Below are positions 31,419 through 40,809 of a stretch of 64,000 nt of DNA, piece after piece (the stretch's first letter is position 1; every line of letters begins with the position of its first letter). The notes below the pieces were generated by a model that saw nothing but the letters and a program-made list of their open reading frames with translations, was not told the origin of the DNA and ran no database searches. Source of the stretch: CANMIH01 sp049116335 (GTDB lineage: Bacteria; Pseudomonadota; Alphaproteobacteria; Rhodobacterales; Rhodobacteraceae); contig JAGDYZ010000016.1 in NCBI GenBank assembly GCA_049116335.1, positions 221,719 through 285,718 on the forward strand. Direction: 5' to 3'. A program made the translations under genes and the position numbers.

Positions 31419-31492
31419 TCAGAGCCCCTCTCCTCCTCCCTGGGGCGCTGAAACCAAGCGGCGATGCCTCTCCTCCTCCCTGGCATCGCCGC
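31419..31492 (+). ncRNA. CcsR/cuckoo-type RNA unit 5 (two hairpins)
   Basis: Hairpin 9 pairs TCAGAGCCCC with GGGGCGCTGA (one mismatch) around the loop at 31429-31441. Hairpin 10 is a perfect 11-bp stem, GCGGCGATGCC with GGCATCGCCGC, around the loop at 31469-31481. A run of six T follows directly, so the last hairpin also ends transcription. Confidence 0.87.
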
Positions 31493-31498
31493 TTTTTT
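31458..31498 (+). terminator. Intrinsic terminator ending the DUF1127/CcsR transcript
   Basis: The perfect 11-bp stem of hairpin 10 is followed immediately by TTTTTT at 31493-31498. No other unit of the array has a T-run, so readthrough of units 1 to 4 followed by processing is expected. Confidence 0.75.
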
Positions 31499-31630
31499 GG
31501 TTTTTGATGCCTGTTTTCTCTCTGTTTTGCTGGCTCCCCTTTCCCTTCCCCCTCACATTCGCTAATCGATAAGACAACGCCCGCTGTGGGCCTTCCGACA
31601 TGCCGAATACCACCACGAGGAGCCGTCCGA

Positions 31631-34600
31631 ATGGCTATGGAAAAGACCTTTAACGCCGCTGAGGCAGAACCGCGCATCATCAAGAAGTGGCTTGATGCCA
31701 AAGCCTTTGCTGCGGGTGCCAACAAAAGCCGGGACGAGACATTTTCCGTCATGATCCCGCCGCCGAATGTCACCGGTGCGCTGCATGTCGGTCACGCCTT
31801 CAACAACACCTTGCAGGATATCCTCACGCGCTGGCACCGGATGCGGGGTTTTGACACCCTCTGGCAGCCCGGTCAGGACCACGCAGGCATTGCAACCCAG
31901 CTGATGGTGGAAAAAGAACTGGCCAAAACCGGTCAGCCCACGCGCGCCGAACTGGGTCGCGAGAAGTTCCTCGAGAAAGTCTGGGAATGGAAAGGCGAAT
32001 ACGGCGGCACCATCGTGGAACAGCTCAAGCGAATTGGTTGTTCCTGTGACTGGGATCGCAACGCCTTTACCATGGCCGGTGCCCCCGGTGACCCGCGTGT
32101 AGGCCACGAAAACAGCCCGAATTTCCACGACGCCGTAATCAAGGTGTTTGTGGACATGTATTCCAAGGGCCTGATCTACCGCGGCAAGCGCCTGGTCAAC
32201 TGGGACCCGCATTTCGAAACTGCCATCTCTGATCTCGAAGTCGAGAACATCGAAGTTGCGGGCCATATGTGGCACTTCAAATACCCTCTGGCTGGTGGCG
32301 CGACCTACACCTACGTCGAAAAAGACGAAGACGGGAATGTCACGCTTGAGGAAGAGCGCGATTACATCTCGATCGCGACCACACGCCCTGAAACCATGCT
32401 GGGTGACGGCGCGGTTGCGGTTCATCCCTCGGATGAGCGTTACGCCCCCATCGTTGGCAAGCTCTGCGAGATCCCGGTAGGCCCGAAAGAGCATCGCCGC
32501 CTGATCCCGATCATCACCGACGAATATCCCGACAAGGACTTTGGTTCGGGCGCCGTGAAGATCACCGGTGCGCATGACTTCAACGACTATCAGGTCGCCA
32601 AGCGCGGCGGCATTCCGATGTACCGCCTGATGGACACCCGCGGTGCCATGCGCGCCGACGGTGTGCCCTATGCAGAAGCCGCGAAAATCGCGCTTGAGGT
32701 TGCGCAGGGCAAACGCTCCCTGACCGAAGCCGAAACCGACGCCATCAACCTGGTGCCCGATCACCTGCGGGGTCTGGATCGCTTTGAGGCACGTGACAAG
32801 GTTGTGGCCGAGATCAGCGAAGATGGTCTGGCGGTCATGACCCAGTCGGATGATCCCCGTCTCGGCGCTCCGAAGAAGAAAAAGAAGGGCGAGGAAGAGC
32901 CCGAAGTGATTGCGGTTCCGCTGGTCGAAGCGAAACCGATCATGCAGCCCTTTGGCGATCGCTCAAAAGTTGTCATCGAACCGATGCTGACCGACCAGTG
33001 GTATGTGGATGCCGAAAAAGTTGTTGTTCCGGCTCTGGATGCCGTGCGCGACGGCGAGGTCAAAATCATGCCCGAAAGCGGCGAGAAGACCTATTTCCAC
33101 TGGCTGGAAAACATCGAGCCCTGGTGCATCTCGCGTCAGCTCTGGTGGGGCCACCAGATCCCCGTTTGGTACGTGCCCGGTGACGAAGACTGGTATCCGA
33201 TCTGCGCCGCCAATGAAGACGAAGCCCTGGCCGAGGCCAAGCTGCGCTTCCCCGAAGGGACCGAGTTCCGCGTGGTTGCAGACGCTCAAGAGGCAGCTTC
33301 CGTGCTGGCCAATGACATCGCTTTGATGGACACACAGGACGAAGGCGCCATCCGCCAGCCTGCGGGTGCCCTGGCCATTCCGATGTTCCGCGACCCCGAT
33401 GTGCTCGACACCTGGTTCTCGTCTGGCCTGTGGCCGTTTGGGACACTGGGCTGGCCTGAAGACACCGATGAGTTGGCCAAGTATTATCCCGGCGATGTGC
33501 TGATCACCGGCGCGGACATCCTGTTCTTCTGGGTGGCGCGCATGATGATGATGTCTCACGCCGTGCATCAGAAAAACCCCTTCCACACCGTGTACCTGCA
33601 CCAGCTGGTGCGCGATGAGAAGGGCAAGAAGATGTCCAAAACCACGGGCAATGTGATTGACCCGCTGGATATCGTTGATGAATACGGCGCCGATGCGCTG
33701 CGCTTTACCAATACGGCCATGGCCTCAATTGGTGGTGTGCTAAAACTGTCGAAAGACCGCATCGCGGGCTATCGCAACTTTGGCACCAAGCTGTGGAACG
33801 CCACACGCTTTGCCGAGATGAACGACGCCGTGGGTGCGGGTCACGCCGCGCGCCGCCGTCCGGTGCCACACGCAACGCTTAACAAGTGGATCATCGGCGA
33901 GACCGCGAAAGTGCGCGAAACCGTCGATCAGGCTCTGACCGAGTATCGCTTCAACGATGTGGCCCAAGCGCTCTACGCCTTTGTCTGGGGCAAGGTCTGC
34001 GACTGGTATGTCGAGTTCTCCAAGCCGCTGTTCTCGTCGGATGACGCAGAAGTGGCGCAGGAAACCCGTGACACCATGGCCTGGGTTCTGGATCAGTGCA
34101 TGATCATGATGCATCCCATCATGCCCTTCATCACCGAAGAGCTTTGGGAACAAACTGCACAGCGGTCCAAACTGTTGGTTCATGCGGACTGGCCCGAATA
34201 CGGCAGCGATCTGGTGGATGCTGAGGCCGAAGCCGAGATGTCCTGGGTGATCGAGCTGATCGAAGGGGTGCGCTCGGCGCGCGCGCAGATGCACGTGCCT
34301 GCGGGTCTGTATGTGCCGCTGCTTGTCACCGGTTTCTCGGACACTGAGCGCGCCGCTTGGGGCCGCAACGAAGCCCTGATCAAGCGACTGGCCCGTATCG
34401 AAGATCTGGCTGAGGTTGAAAGCTTCCCCAAAGGCTGTGTCACTGTTCCTGTGGGCAGCGCCACCTTCGGCATGCCGCTGGCCGACATCATTGATGTGGC
34501 CGAAGAAAAGGCGCGCCTTGAGAAGTCGATCGGCAAACTGGCGAAAGAGATCGGGGGCCTGCGCGGCCGTCTGAACAACCCGAAATTCGCAGCCTCCGCC

Positions 34601-34702
34601 CCGGCGGAAGTTGTGGAAGAAGCGCAGGCCAACCTTGCGGCACGGGAAGAAGAAGACGCCAAGTTGAAAGAGGCTTTGGCGCGTCTGGCCGAGATCGGCT
34701 AA
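31631..34702 (+). CDS. valS: Valyl-tRNA synthetase (1023 aa)
   Basis: A class Ia synthetase. The HIGH motif is HVGH at 52-55 in PPPNVTGALHVGHAF and the KMSKS motif is KKMSKTTGN near 666-672. An editing CP1 domain, an anticodon-binding domain and a C-terminal coiled coil (EEKARLEKSIGKLAKEIGGL) complete it. A lysine-rich insert (GAPKKKKKGEEEPEV, about residue 415) enlarges the middle domain. The start has AGGAG 11 bases upstream. It charges tRNA-Val and edits Thr. It follows the CcsR array by 132 bases, which hold nothing else notable. Confidence 0.97.
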   Translation: MAMEKTFNAAEAEPRIIKKWLDAKAFAAGANKSRDETFSVMIPPPNVTGALHVGHAFNNTLQDILTRWHRMRGFDTLWQPGQDHAGIATQLMVEKELAKTGQPTRAELGREKFLEKVWEWKGEYGGTIVEQLKRIGCSCDWDRNAFTMAGAPGDPRVGHENSPNFHDAVIKVFVDMYSKGLIYRGKRLVNWDPHFETAISDLEVENIEVAGHMWHFKYPLAGGATYTYVEKDEDGNVTLEEERDYISIATTRPETMLGDGAVAVHPSDERYAPIVGKLCEIPVGPKEHRRLIPIITDEYPDKDFGSGAVKITGAHDFNDYQVAKRGGIPMYRLMDTRGAMRADGVPYAEAAKIALEVAQGKRSLTEAETDAINLVPDHLRGLDRFEARDKVVAEISEDGLAVMTQSDDPRLGAPKKKKKGEEEPEVIAVPLVEAKPIMQPFGDRSKVVIEPMLTDQWYVDAEKVVVPALDAVRDGEVKIMPESGEKTYFHWLENIEPWCISRQLWWGHQIPVWYVPGDEDWYPICAANEDEALAEAKLRFPEGTEFRVVADAQEAASVLANDIALMDTQDEGAIRQPAGALAIPMFRDPDVLDTWFSSGLWPFGTLGWPEDTDELAKYYPGDVLITGADILFFWVARMMMMSHAVHQKNPFHTVYLHQLVRDEKGKKMSKTTGNVIDPLDIVDEYGADALRFTNTAMASIGGVLKLSKDRIAGYRNFGTKLWNATRFAEMNDAVGAGHAARRRPVPHATLNKWIIGETAKVRETVDQALTEYRFNDVAQALYAFVWGKVCDWYVEFSKPLFSSDDAEVAQETRDTMAWVLDQCMIMMHPIMPFITEELWEQTAQRSKLLVHADWPEYGSDLVDAEAEAEMSWVIELIEGVRSARAQMHVPAGLYVPLLVTGFSDTERAAWGRNEALIKRLARIEDLAEVESFPKGCVTVPVGSATFGMPLADIIDVAEEKARLEKSIGKLAKEIGGLRGRLNNPKFAASAPAEVVEEAQANLAAREEEDAKLKEALARLAEIG

Positions 34703-34725
34703 CGCGTCCTTCTCTTCGCGACAAT

Positions 34726-34762
34726 AAAAGCCCCGGCACCTAGATCAGGTGTCGGGGCTTTT
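34726..34762 (+). terminator. Intrinsic terminator after valS
   Basis: AAAAGCCCCGGCACC and GGTGTCGGGGCTTTT form a long stem (one mismatch) around 7 bases, with T-runs on both strands. It lies between valS and the convergent TPP-enzyme gene and probably serves both. Confidence 0.85.
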
Positions 34763-34817
34763 GAGTATTTATGAAAAGAAGAAGCGCAGAGGGGTCGCCC
34801 CCTGTCTGCGCGAGGGT

Positions 34818-36407
34818 TTAGGCGGTGAGTGCGGGGGTCATGCGGATCAAGGTTGGCCCCTGGGCCTCAAAGGCCGCAAGCAGGGCCTGCTGTAGCTCTT
34901 CAAAGCTTTGAGGCTGCTCCGCGCCTGCCCCGTAGGCTCGGGCCAAGGCAAGGAAATCAGGGTTCTGTGCCACCACCGCATTTGGGGCAATCTGGCTTTG
35001 CACCATGCTGTCGCGGATCTCGGCCAGTGCGCCATTGTCCCAAACAAGGATCGGAATGGGCAGTTTCAGCTCAACCGCTGTGCCCAGATCCTGCACCGTA
35101 TATTGAAAGCCATAGTCCCCCATGATCGCCACAGTGGGCCTCCCTTTGCGCGCAACCGCGCCACCGATCGCAGCCGGCAACGCATAGCCTAGCGTGCCAA
35201 AGCCACAGGGGTGGTGCCAGTGACCGGCGCGCGGCATATCCCAGCCTTCTTTGGCGGCATAGGCAAACTGGGTCATATCCGAGTAGATCATCGCATCTTC
35301 TGGCATGACGGCTTTCAGCGCATCCGCTACCTCAACAATGCCGGGGCGCTCCGTCATCACCTCAGCGCGCCAGCGCGCACGTGTCTCGGCCACTTTTTCC
35401 GCGGCCCAACGCGGGCTTTGATCATCTGCGCGGGCGGGAATGGCGATAGCCATGGCCTGTAACAGCGCCGCCGCATCCCCCAGCACCGGCATATCGCCTG
35501 CTTTGCTCTGCGAGAGCATCTCAGGATCGATATCCACGCGGATGGTTGGGCAGTCATGGCCCAGCTCATCACGCCAGAGATCAACCTCGGACAGTTCACT
35601 GCCAAGAACCACAACCAAATCAGCTTCGGCCGCCACTTTGGCGCTATCGGGGCGCGCGAGATAGCTGCCAAACAACAGTGGATAGTCAGCCGGGACAATG
35701 CCACGCCCCGCATAGGTGGTGAAGGCCGCGGCCCCCGTCATGCGCAGCACATCGCCTGCGTGCTCAGCGCCCTGAACCGCACCGCCCCCAAAGACAAACA
35801 GCGGCTTTTGCGCGCTCAAGATCTTGGCAACAATAGCACTGACCGTTTCCGCATCCACCTGCGGCAATCCAGCGACAACGGGGGCCTCTGGTGCCGGGTC
35901 GGCCATAGCACCCAGTTCGGCGATGGGCACCTGCATATGGCAGGGCCGTTTGCGCGCGGTCTGGAACTGCGCCAGCGCCCGATCAATCAACCCATAGGCC
36001 GTCGCCGGTGCGCGCGCCTCTTCCGACCATTGGCACACGGTATCTGCCGCCGCACGTTGATCCAGCATCTGATGCAGCTGCCCCCGACGCCCGGTGACGT
36101 CATCCAGACAGGAGGTGACCGCCAAAACAGAGACACTGTCGGAATAGGCCTGTCCCAAGGGCGTCAGCGCATTCAACAAGCCCGGTCCCGTGATCAGATA
36201 ACACACCCCCGGTTTGCCGGTGGCGCGTGCATAGCCATCGGCCATGAACCCCGCCCCCTGTTCGTGGCGCGCCAGAACATGGGTGATGCCCGCCTCTTCA
36301 ATCCCGCGATACATCTCAACGTTATGAACACCTGGGATCCCAAAAATAACATCCACACCGCGTGACTTCAGCATGTGTGAAATCTGTGCACCCAATGGTC
36401 GCTGCAT
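34818..36407 (-). CDS. Thiamine pyrophosphate enzyme, acetolactate synthase/decarboxylase family (529 aa)
   Basis: Three TPP-enzyme domains are visible: the N-terminal Pyr domain with the catalytic Glu in HVLARHEQGAGFMADGYARATG, the middle domain (KPLFVFGGGAVQGAEHAGD), and the C-terminal PP domain with GDYGF and the DN of ILVWDN. Close relatives in Roseobacters are named 5-guanidino-2-oxopentanoate decarboxylase, acting on 2-oxoarginine, but substrate cannot be read from sequence. The ATG at 36407 overlaps the trkH stop (TGATG), so the two are coupled, an unexpected pairing with potassium uptake. Confidence 0.85.
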   Translation of the reverse strand: MQRPLGAQISHMLKSRGVDVIFGIPGVHNVEMYRGIEEAGITHVLARHEQGAGFMADGYARATGKPGVCYLITGPGLLNALTPLGQAYSDSVSVLAVTSCLDDVTGRRGQLHQMLDQRAAADTVCQWSEEARAPATAYGLIDRALAQFQTARKRPCHMQVPIAELGAMADPAPEAPVVAGLPQVDAETVSAIVAKILSAQKPLFVFGGGAVQGAEHAGDVLRMTGAAAFTTYAGRGIVPADYPLLFGSYLARPDSAKVAAEADLVVVLGSELSEVDLWRDELGHDCPTIRVDIDPEMLSQSKAGDMPVLGDAAALLQAMAIAIPARADDQSPRWAAEKVAETRARWRAEVMTERPGIVEVADALKAVMPEDAMIYSDMTQFAYAAKEGWDMPRAGHWHHPCGFGTLGYALPAAIGGAVARKGRPTVAIMGDYGFQYTVQDLGTAVELKLPIPILVWDNGALAEIRDSMVQSQIAPNAVVAQNPDFLALARAYGAGAEQPQSFEELQQALLAAFEAQGPTLIRMTPALTA

Positions 36408-37855
36408 CAATCCCTCCAAAATCGGATCGTGAAAATGGCGAAAACCGCCAGAAGTTCGAGGCGCCCCGCCAGCATCGCAAAGCTGAGCATCCATTTCGCT
36501 GTATCGTTGAGACCTGCAAAATTGCCCGCCGGTCCGATCTCATCGCCAAGGCCCGGACCGATATTGGCAATTGCCGTGGCCGCGCCTGACACGCTGGTGA
36601 TGAAGTCAAGCCCGGTCAAGCTTAACGCGACGGCCAAGACGCCCATCGACACCACAAAGAACACAAAAAAGGACATGACCGAGCTCATGACCTCCTGGCT
36701 CACCGGCACGCCGCCATAGCGCAGCGTAAACACCCCGTTGGGTGAGCGGATGCGGCGCAGCTGGGTGCGGATCGATGCAAAGAGCAACTGATAGCGGAAA
36801 ATCTTGACGGAACAGGCGGTTGATCCCGCACACCCGCCAATCAGACCCACAAAGAAGAACAGCATCACAAGAAAGCTGCCCCACTGCATATAGTCAACGC
36901 TGGCATAGCCGGTGCCGGACATGATCGAAGTGATGTTGAACAGCGCTTCGCGGATCGCCTGTTCAGGGGCATGGGGGAAGAGGAACAGCAGGACAAACGT
37001 CGTGATGGCCACCAAGACGCCAAGCGTCAGCATAAAGGCGCGGATCTGACTGTCGTACCAAAAGGCCACGCGATTGCCGGCAACCATCTGCACGTAGCGT
37101 ACAAAGGGCAAGGCCGCGAGCACCATAAACACCGATGCCACATATTCGGCCGGTCCAGCAAAGGTGCCGAAGGAGGCATCGTAGTTGGCAAAGCCCCCGG
37201 TTGCGATGGTGGTCATGGCGTGCACGGTGGCGTCAAAGGCATTCATACCCGCCATCAGATAGGCCGCCGCACAGGCCAATGTGAGGGTGACGTAAATCGA
37301 TGAGATGGACGACGAAATCTGGGTCGCGCGGGGCAGGATTTTCCCCATAGTGTCAAAGCCTTCCGACCGGAAGATCTGCATCCCCCCAACCCGCAGTTCT
37401 GGCAGAAACACCATCGCCACAACAATGATACCGATCCCCCCCAACCATTGCAGCAGGCCCCGCCACAACAAGAGCCCTTTTGGCAGGGTGTCCAAGCCGG
37501 ACAAAACCGTAGATCCCGTGGTGGTCAGGCCCGACATCGCCTCAAAAAAGGCGTCGGTATAGGTCGATTGGGTCGCGCCCAGAACAAAGGGCAAAGCCCC
37601 AAAAACAGGCAGGGCAACCCAGACGCCCGTGGTGAGCAAAAAGGTCTGTTGGATCGACAGCCCCTCTTTCACAGCATTGGAGCAGGCCAGCGCGGTCAAT
37701 CCACCCGCAAGAAGGGTGATCACAGCGCTTTGCAAGAACACCGGCCATTCGCCGCGCCCTTCGGCCAGATCGACCAACAGCGGCAAGAGCATGGCTAATC
37801 CAAGCGCAGCGACCAAGAGGCCGATCACATAGGCGACAGGGCGAATATCGAACAT
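36407..37855 (-). CDS. trkH: TrkH family potassium uptake membrane protein (482 aa)
   Basis: About ten membrane segments with the pore-loop repeats typical of TrkH: AMSGLTTTGSTVL, MTTIATGGFANYD, SIMSGTGYASVDY and ATAIANIGPGLGD. It forms the K+ channel that works with TrkA in the inner membrane. The start MFDIRPVAYVIG at 37855 fits the family better than the upstream ATG. The gene is coupled to the TPP-enzyme gene behind it. Confidence 0.94.
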   Translation of the reverse strand: MFDIRPVAYVIGLLVAALGLAMLLPLLVDLAEGRGEWPVFLQSAVITLLAGGLTALACSNAVKEGLSIQQTFLLTTGVWVALPVFGALPFVLGATQSTYTDAFFEAMSGLTTTGSTVLSGLDTLPKGLLLWRGLLQWLGGIGIIVVAMVFLPELRVGGMQIFRSEGFDTMGKILPRATQISSSISSIYVTLTLACAAAYLMAGMNAFDATVHAMTTIATGGFANYDASFGTFAGPAEYVASVFMVLAALPFVRYVQMVAGNRVAFWYDSQIRAFMLTLGVLVAITTFVLLFLFPHAPEQAIREALFNITSIMSGTGYASVDYMQWGSFLVMLFFFVGLIGGCAGSTACSVKIFRYQLLFASIRTQLRRIRSPNGVFTLRYGGVPVSQEVMSSVMSFFVFFVVSMGVLAVALSLTGLDFITSVSGAATAIANIGPGLGDEIGPAGNFAGLNDTAKWMLSFAMLAGRLELLAVFAIFTIRFWRD

Positions 37856-37934
37856 GGCCGCAGCCTTGAGGAGTGCGGCGGGAACTGTCAAGCCGTGCGG
37901 TGTTTGCACTCCAGTTTAGGCCGTGTTTTTCGCC

Positions 37935-38156
37935 CTAATGCAGCAGATCGGCAAAGACATGGTTCAAGATTTGATCGCGCCGCACGCCCTGTTGCGCCAA
38001 TTGGCGATCCGATTGTAATTCCAACTGAATTATCTGACGCAGGCGCGCACGCCGGAGCCCGTCTGGGTTCACGCCCAGACCATTTTCGGTCAGAAACCAG
38101 TCCAGTCTCGCGTTCAACGATCGCCCCAAAGCAATCTGCACGTTGTCTCGTGGCAT
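37935..38156 (-). CDS. Conserved small protein, unknown (73 aa)
   Basis: The protein begins MPRDNVQIALGRSLNARLDWF and has a basic helical C-terminal half (LRRARLRQIIQLELQSDRQLAQQGVRRDQILNHVF). The RxxILNHVF end recalls the small proteins related to DUF1127, but I cannot name the family. The start at 38156 is preferred to 38171. It sits alone between trkH and folE2. Confidence 0.5.
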   Translation of the reverse strand: MPRDNVQIALGRSLNARLDWFLTENGLGVNPDGLRRARLRQIIQLELQSDRQLAQQGVRRDQILNHVFADLLH

Positions 38157-38274
38157 TTCGGAAACCCCCAAAGGTTGGTGTCATGGTTTCCTCCCAGGCC
38201 TCAGCTTGGCACGCGGCATGTTACCAGTCGATGAAACACCTCTGCCCAGCCCCGGATGCGCGCGATTTATACGC

Positions 38275-38303
38275 AAAAGGCGCCACACCCGAGTGCGACG
38301 CCC
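38275..38303 (-). terminator. Probable terminator after folE2
   Basis: On the minus strand GGCG, CAC and GTG, CGCC arms form an interrupted hairpin followed by CTTTTG, about 25 bases past the folE2 stop. Confidence 0.45.
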
Positions 38304-38327
38304 AAAACGTAGTCAAATCAGGTCGGA

Positions 38328-39401
38328 TTATCCGACGTGAAACAAGGTTGAGAACAATTTGGGGTCCAGGCTCTCATCTGCAAACAGGGTGCCTTCGGTC
38401 AGGACCGAAACCGCATCATGGCTATGCAGGCTTTCCTGGTGGCTGGCCACAACGCGGAAATCGCCAATGCGCGGATCATCTTCGAGCTCTTGCGCAAAGA
38501 GGCGTGCCGCGTCTTCTACGAAGATCGGATTGGCCGCATTCAGCTCGGCAAAGGCCTGTTCATCCTCGCGCTTGACCATAACCTGTGTCTCTGTCGGCAC
38601 AGCACGACGGCACATATCAAGGATATCTTCAAACCATAGAATTTTTCCGGGCAGTGCCTCGATCGAAATGCGCGCGACCGAGCGCTGCGAATGGGGCGTG
38701 GCGAGCTGGCCGCGCGACGCACGGGCGTGTTCACTCAGCTCCAGGGAACAGGGGCATGTCGAGCTATAGACATAGTCCACATGCATGATCTTGCGGCGTT
38801 TGCCCGCGATCTCAACACGTTCAAGCGCGATATCGTAATACTGATACCCTTGAAGTCCGGACCGCAGGCTATCGACGCGCATCGGAAAGGAAAATCGCAT
38901 CTGGATCCGCGCATCAAAGCTTTCGAGATCCGTTTTGTAGTCGTCCAGTGCCGCATCAATCACAGATGAGCTGAAGGTCTTTTCCGCATGGGCATAAAAC
39001 GAGCGCATGATGCGGCTCATGTTGATGCCCTTTTTGTCGGCCTCAAGGCTCACCGTTCCGGTGACCGAAGTCTCTAAGGTCAGATCACCGCCATCGCGGG
39101 TGTGATAGCGGATCGGCAGGCGAAAGTTTGAAATGCCCACATGCTGGATGAGACGCTTTGCCCCACGGATCAAAGAGGCCGGACCATTTTGCAGATCAGG
39201 CAACGTGGCACGATAGGCGGGATCCACGGTGAAATCGTCAGGGTATTCCCGGTTGAACTCAGGATAATCCTGTTGAAGACGGGCCACAGCCGCGCCCAGA
39301 TCCGTCTCGGCCGCACCCGCATAGCGCCGCAGCACAGCCAAGGCCTGTTCGGCGTCTTCCCGGCTAGGCTTCTGTTCCAACTCGGAATTATGGATATTCA
39401 T
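38328..39401 (-). CDS. folE2: GTP cyclohydrolase FolE2 (357 aa)
   Basis: A GCYH-IB enzyme, which converts GTP to dihydroneopterin triphosphate for folate synthesis and works with metals other than zinc. The diagnostic VYSSTCPCSLELSEHA and RHAPHSQRS-like TPHSQRSVARISIE blocks are visible, as are GISNFRLPI and ESLHSHDAVSV. Length is typical of longer alphaproteobacterial members. The start is MNIHNSELEQK at 39401. Confidence 0.95.
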   Translation of the reverse strand: MNIHNSELEQKPSREDAEQALAVLRRYAGAAETDLGAAVARLQQDYPEFNREYPDDFTVDPAYRATLPDLQNGPASLIRGAKRLIQHVGISNFRLPIRYHTRDGGDLTLETSVTGTVSLEADKKGINMSRIMRSFYAHAEKTFSSSVIDAALDDYKTDLESFDARIQMRFSFPMRVDSLRSGLQGYQYYDIALERVEIAGKRRKIMHVDYVYSSTCPCSLELSEHARASRGQLATPHSQRSVARISIEALPGKILWFEDILDMCRRAVPTETQVMVKREDEQAFAELNAANPIFVEDAARLFAQELEDDPRIGDFRVVASHQESLHSHDAVSVLTEGTLFADESLDPKLFSTLFHVG

Positions 39402-39570
39402 GGGCGAGGCCCCCTTATCCCGGTCCATCCAACATTCTCGCTCAGATGCCGCTTTTCACCATCTAAGCATCAAAAACGCTATGTGGCGACATCGAATTGG
39501 GCTTGGCCCTTGTCTTGATATCCAACAGATGCGCAAGGCCCCGGCGTACCGAGGCCCTTTTCATCTGGTG

Positions 39571-40749
39571 TTACACAGCGTCCAGAGCCTGCAGAATATC
39601 GTCTACAAGATCCTGTGGGTCTTCAATCCCGACAGAAAGGCGCACCAACCCGTCATCAATGCCCAATTCCGCCCGCAGCTCGGGTGTAAGCCGTTGATGA
39701 GTCGTGGTTGCCGGATGCGTCGCGATGGATTTGGCATCGCCTAGGTTGTTCGAGATGATCACAATCTCAAGCGCATTCAGGAAACGGAACGCCGCCTCTT
39801 TGCCCTCTTTGAGAACAAAGGACAGCATAGTGCCGCCTGCCCCCAACTGACGCATCGCAAGATCATGCTGTGCGTGGTCCTGCGAACCGGGGTAGATACA
39901 GCGGCTGAGCTTGTCGTGCCCCTTGAGCGCCTCAGCAATCTTGGTCGCACCTTCGGTCTGCGCACGCACACGCAGGTCGATGGTTTCCAGACCTTTGAGC
40001 ATCACCCAGGCATTAAAAGGGCTCATCGAGCCGCCGGTATGTTTCATATAGGGCTCGACCACTCCACGGATGTCTTCCTTGCTTCCAAGGATCACCCCAC
40101 CCAGACAACGCCCCTGGCCGTCCACGTGTTTGGTTGTAGAATAGACCACCAGATCCGCGCCCTGTTCGATGGCTTTGGAATAGACAGGCGTCGAAAAGAC
40201 GTTATCGACCACAACCTTGGCGCCAACGCGATGCGCGATCTTTGCCACGCCTTCAATGTCGATCACCTCAAGCGTCGGGTTAGACATGGATTCGAAGAAC
40301 ACCGCCTTGGTGTCTGGGCGCACTGCGGCCTCCCATTCCTCAAGGTTGGCGCCATCGACAAAGGTCACCTCAACGCCGTAGCGCGACAGAATTTCATCAA
40401 GGATATAGTTGCACGACCCAAAGAGCGCCCGGGCCGACACCACGTGATCCCCGGCCTTGAGCATCGAGGTCAGAGCGCCATTCACCGCCGCCATGCCACT
40501 GGCACAGGCGAATCCGTCTTCGGCCCCTTCGAGCATCGCCATACGTTCTTCGAACATGGCCACGGTTGGGTTGCCGTAGCGGGCATAGATGTATTCGTCT
40601 TCACCGGTTTTGATAAACCGCTGTTCCGCCGCCTCGGCGGTCTCATACACAAACCCTTGGGTTAAAAAGATTGCTTCGCTGACCTCATTCCACTGGCTGC
40701 GTTTGGTGCCGCCATGCACGAGGTTGGTTCGTTTTCCACGCTCAGACAT
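39571..40749 (-). CDS. metZ: O-succinylhomoserine sulfhydrylase (392 aa)
   Basis: A Cys/Met-metabolism PLP enzyme, with the Schiff-base lysine at Lys207 in YSTTKHVDGQGRC and the ARYGNPTVAMFEERMAMLEGAE signature. It makes homocysteine from O-succinylhomoserine and sulfide. A SAM-II riboswitch and a terminator-like hairpin lie in its leader, so methionine status controls it. The start at 40749 has AAGGAG 8 bases upstream. Confidence 0.95.
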   Translation of the reverse strand: MSERGKRTNLVHGGTKRSQWNEVSEAIFLTQGFVYETAEAAEQRFIKTGEDEYIYARYGNPTVAMFEERMAMLEGAEDGFACASGMAAVNGALTSMLKAGDHVVSARALFGSCNYILDEILSRYGVEVTFVDGANLEEWEAAVRPDTKAVFFESMSNPTLEVIDIEGVAKIAHRVGAKVVVDNVFSTPVYSKAIEQGADLVVYSTTKHVDGQGRCLGGVILGSKEDIRGVVEPYMKHTGGSMSPFNAWVMLKGLETIDLRVRAQTEGATKIAEALKGHDKLSRCIYPGSQDHAQHDLAMRQLGAGGTMLSFVLKEGKEAAFRFLNALEIVIISNNLGDAKSIATHPATTTHQRLTPELRAELGIDDGLVRLSVGIEDPQDLVDDILQALDAV

Positions 40750-40764
40750 CTCTGTCTCCTTAAC

Positions 40765-40800
40765 AAAAAAGGCGCCTATCGCGGTCAAGCGAAAGGAGCC
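40765..40800 (-). terminator. Attenuator-like hairpin in the metZ leader
   Basis: On the minus strand GGCTCCT pairs with AGGCGCC (one mismatch) and runs into TTTTTT, between the riboswitch and the metZ start codon. It could end transcription when SAM is bound. Confidence 0.6.
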
Positions 40801-40809
40801 CTTCGTCTG

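Noticed and set aside
30931..31486. Leftward reading frames full of GRRRG and REEER repeats
   Set aside because: They are translations of the repeated CCTCCTCCC loops on the opposite strand; periodicity comes from the RNA array.
30980..31498. CRISPR array
   Set aside because: The repeats are only 13 bases and lie in hairpin loops, and the intervening sequences pair with each other. There are no cas genes.
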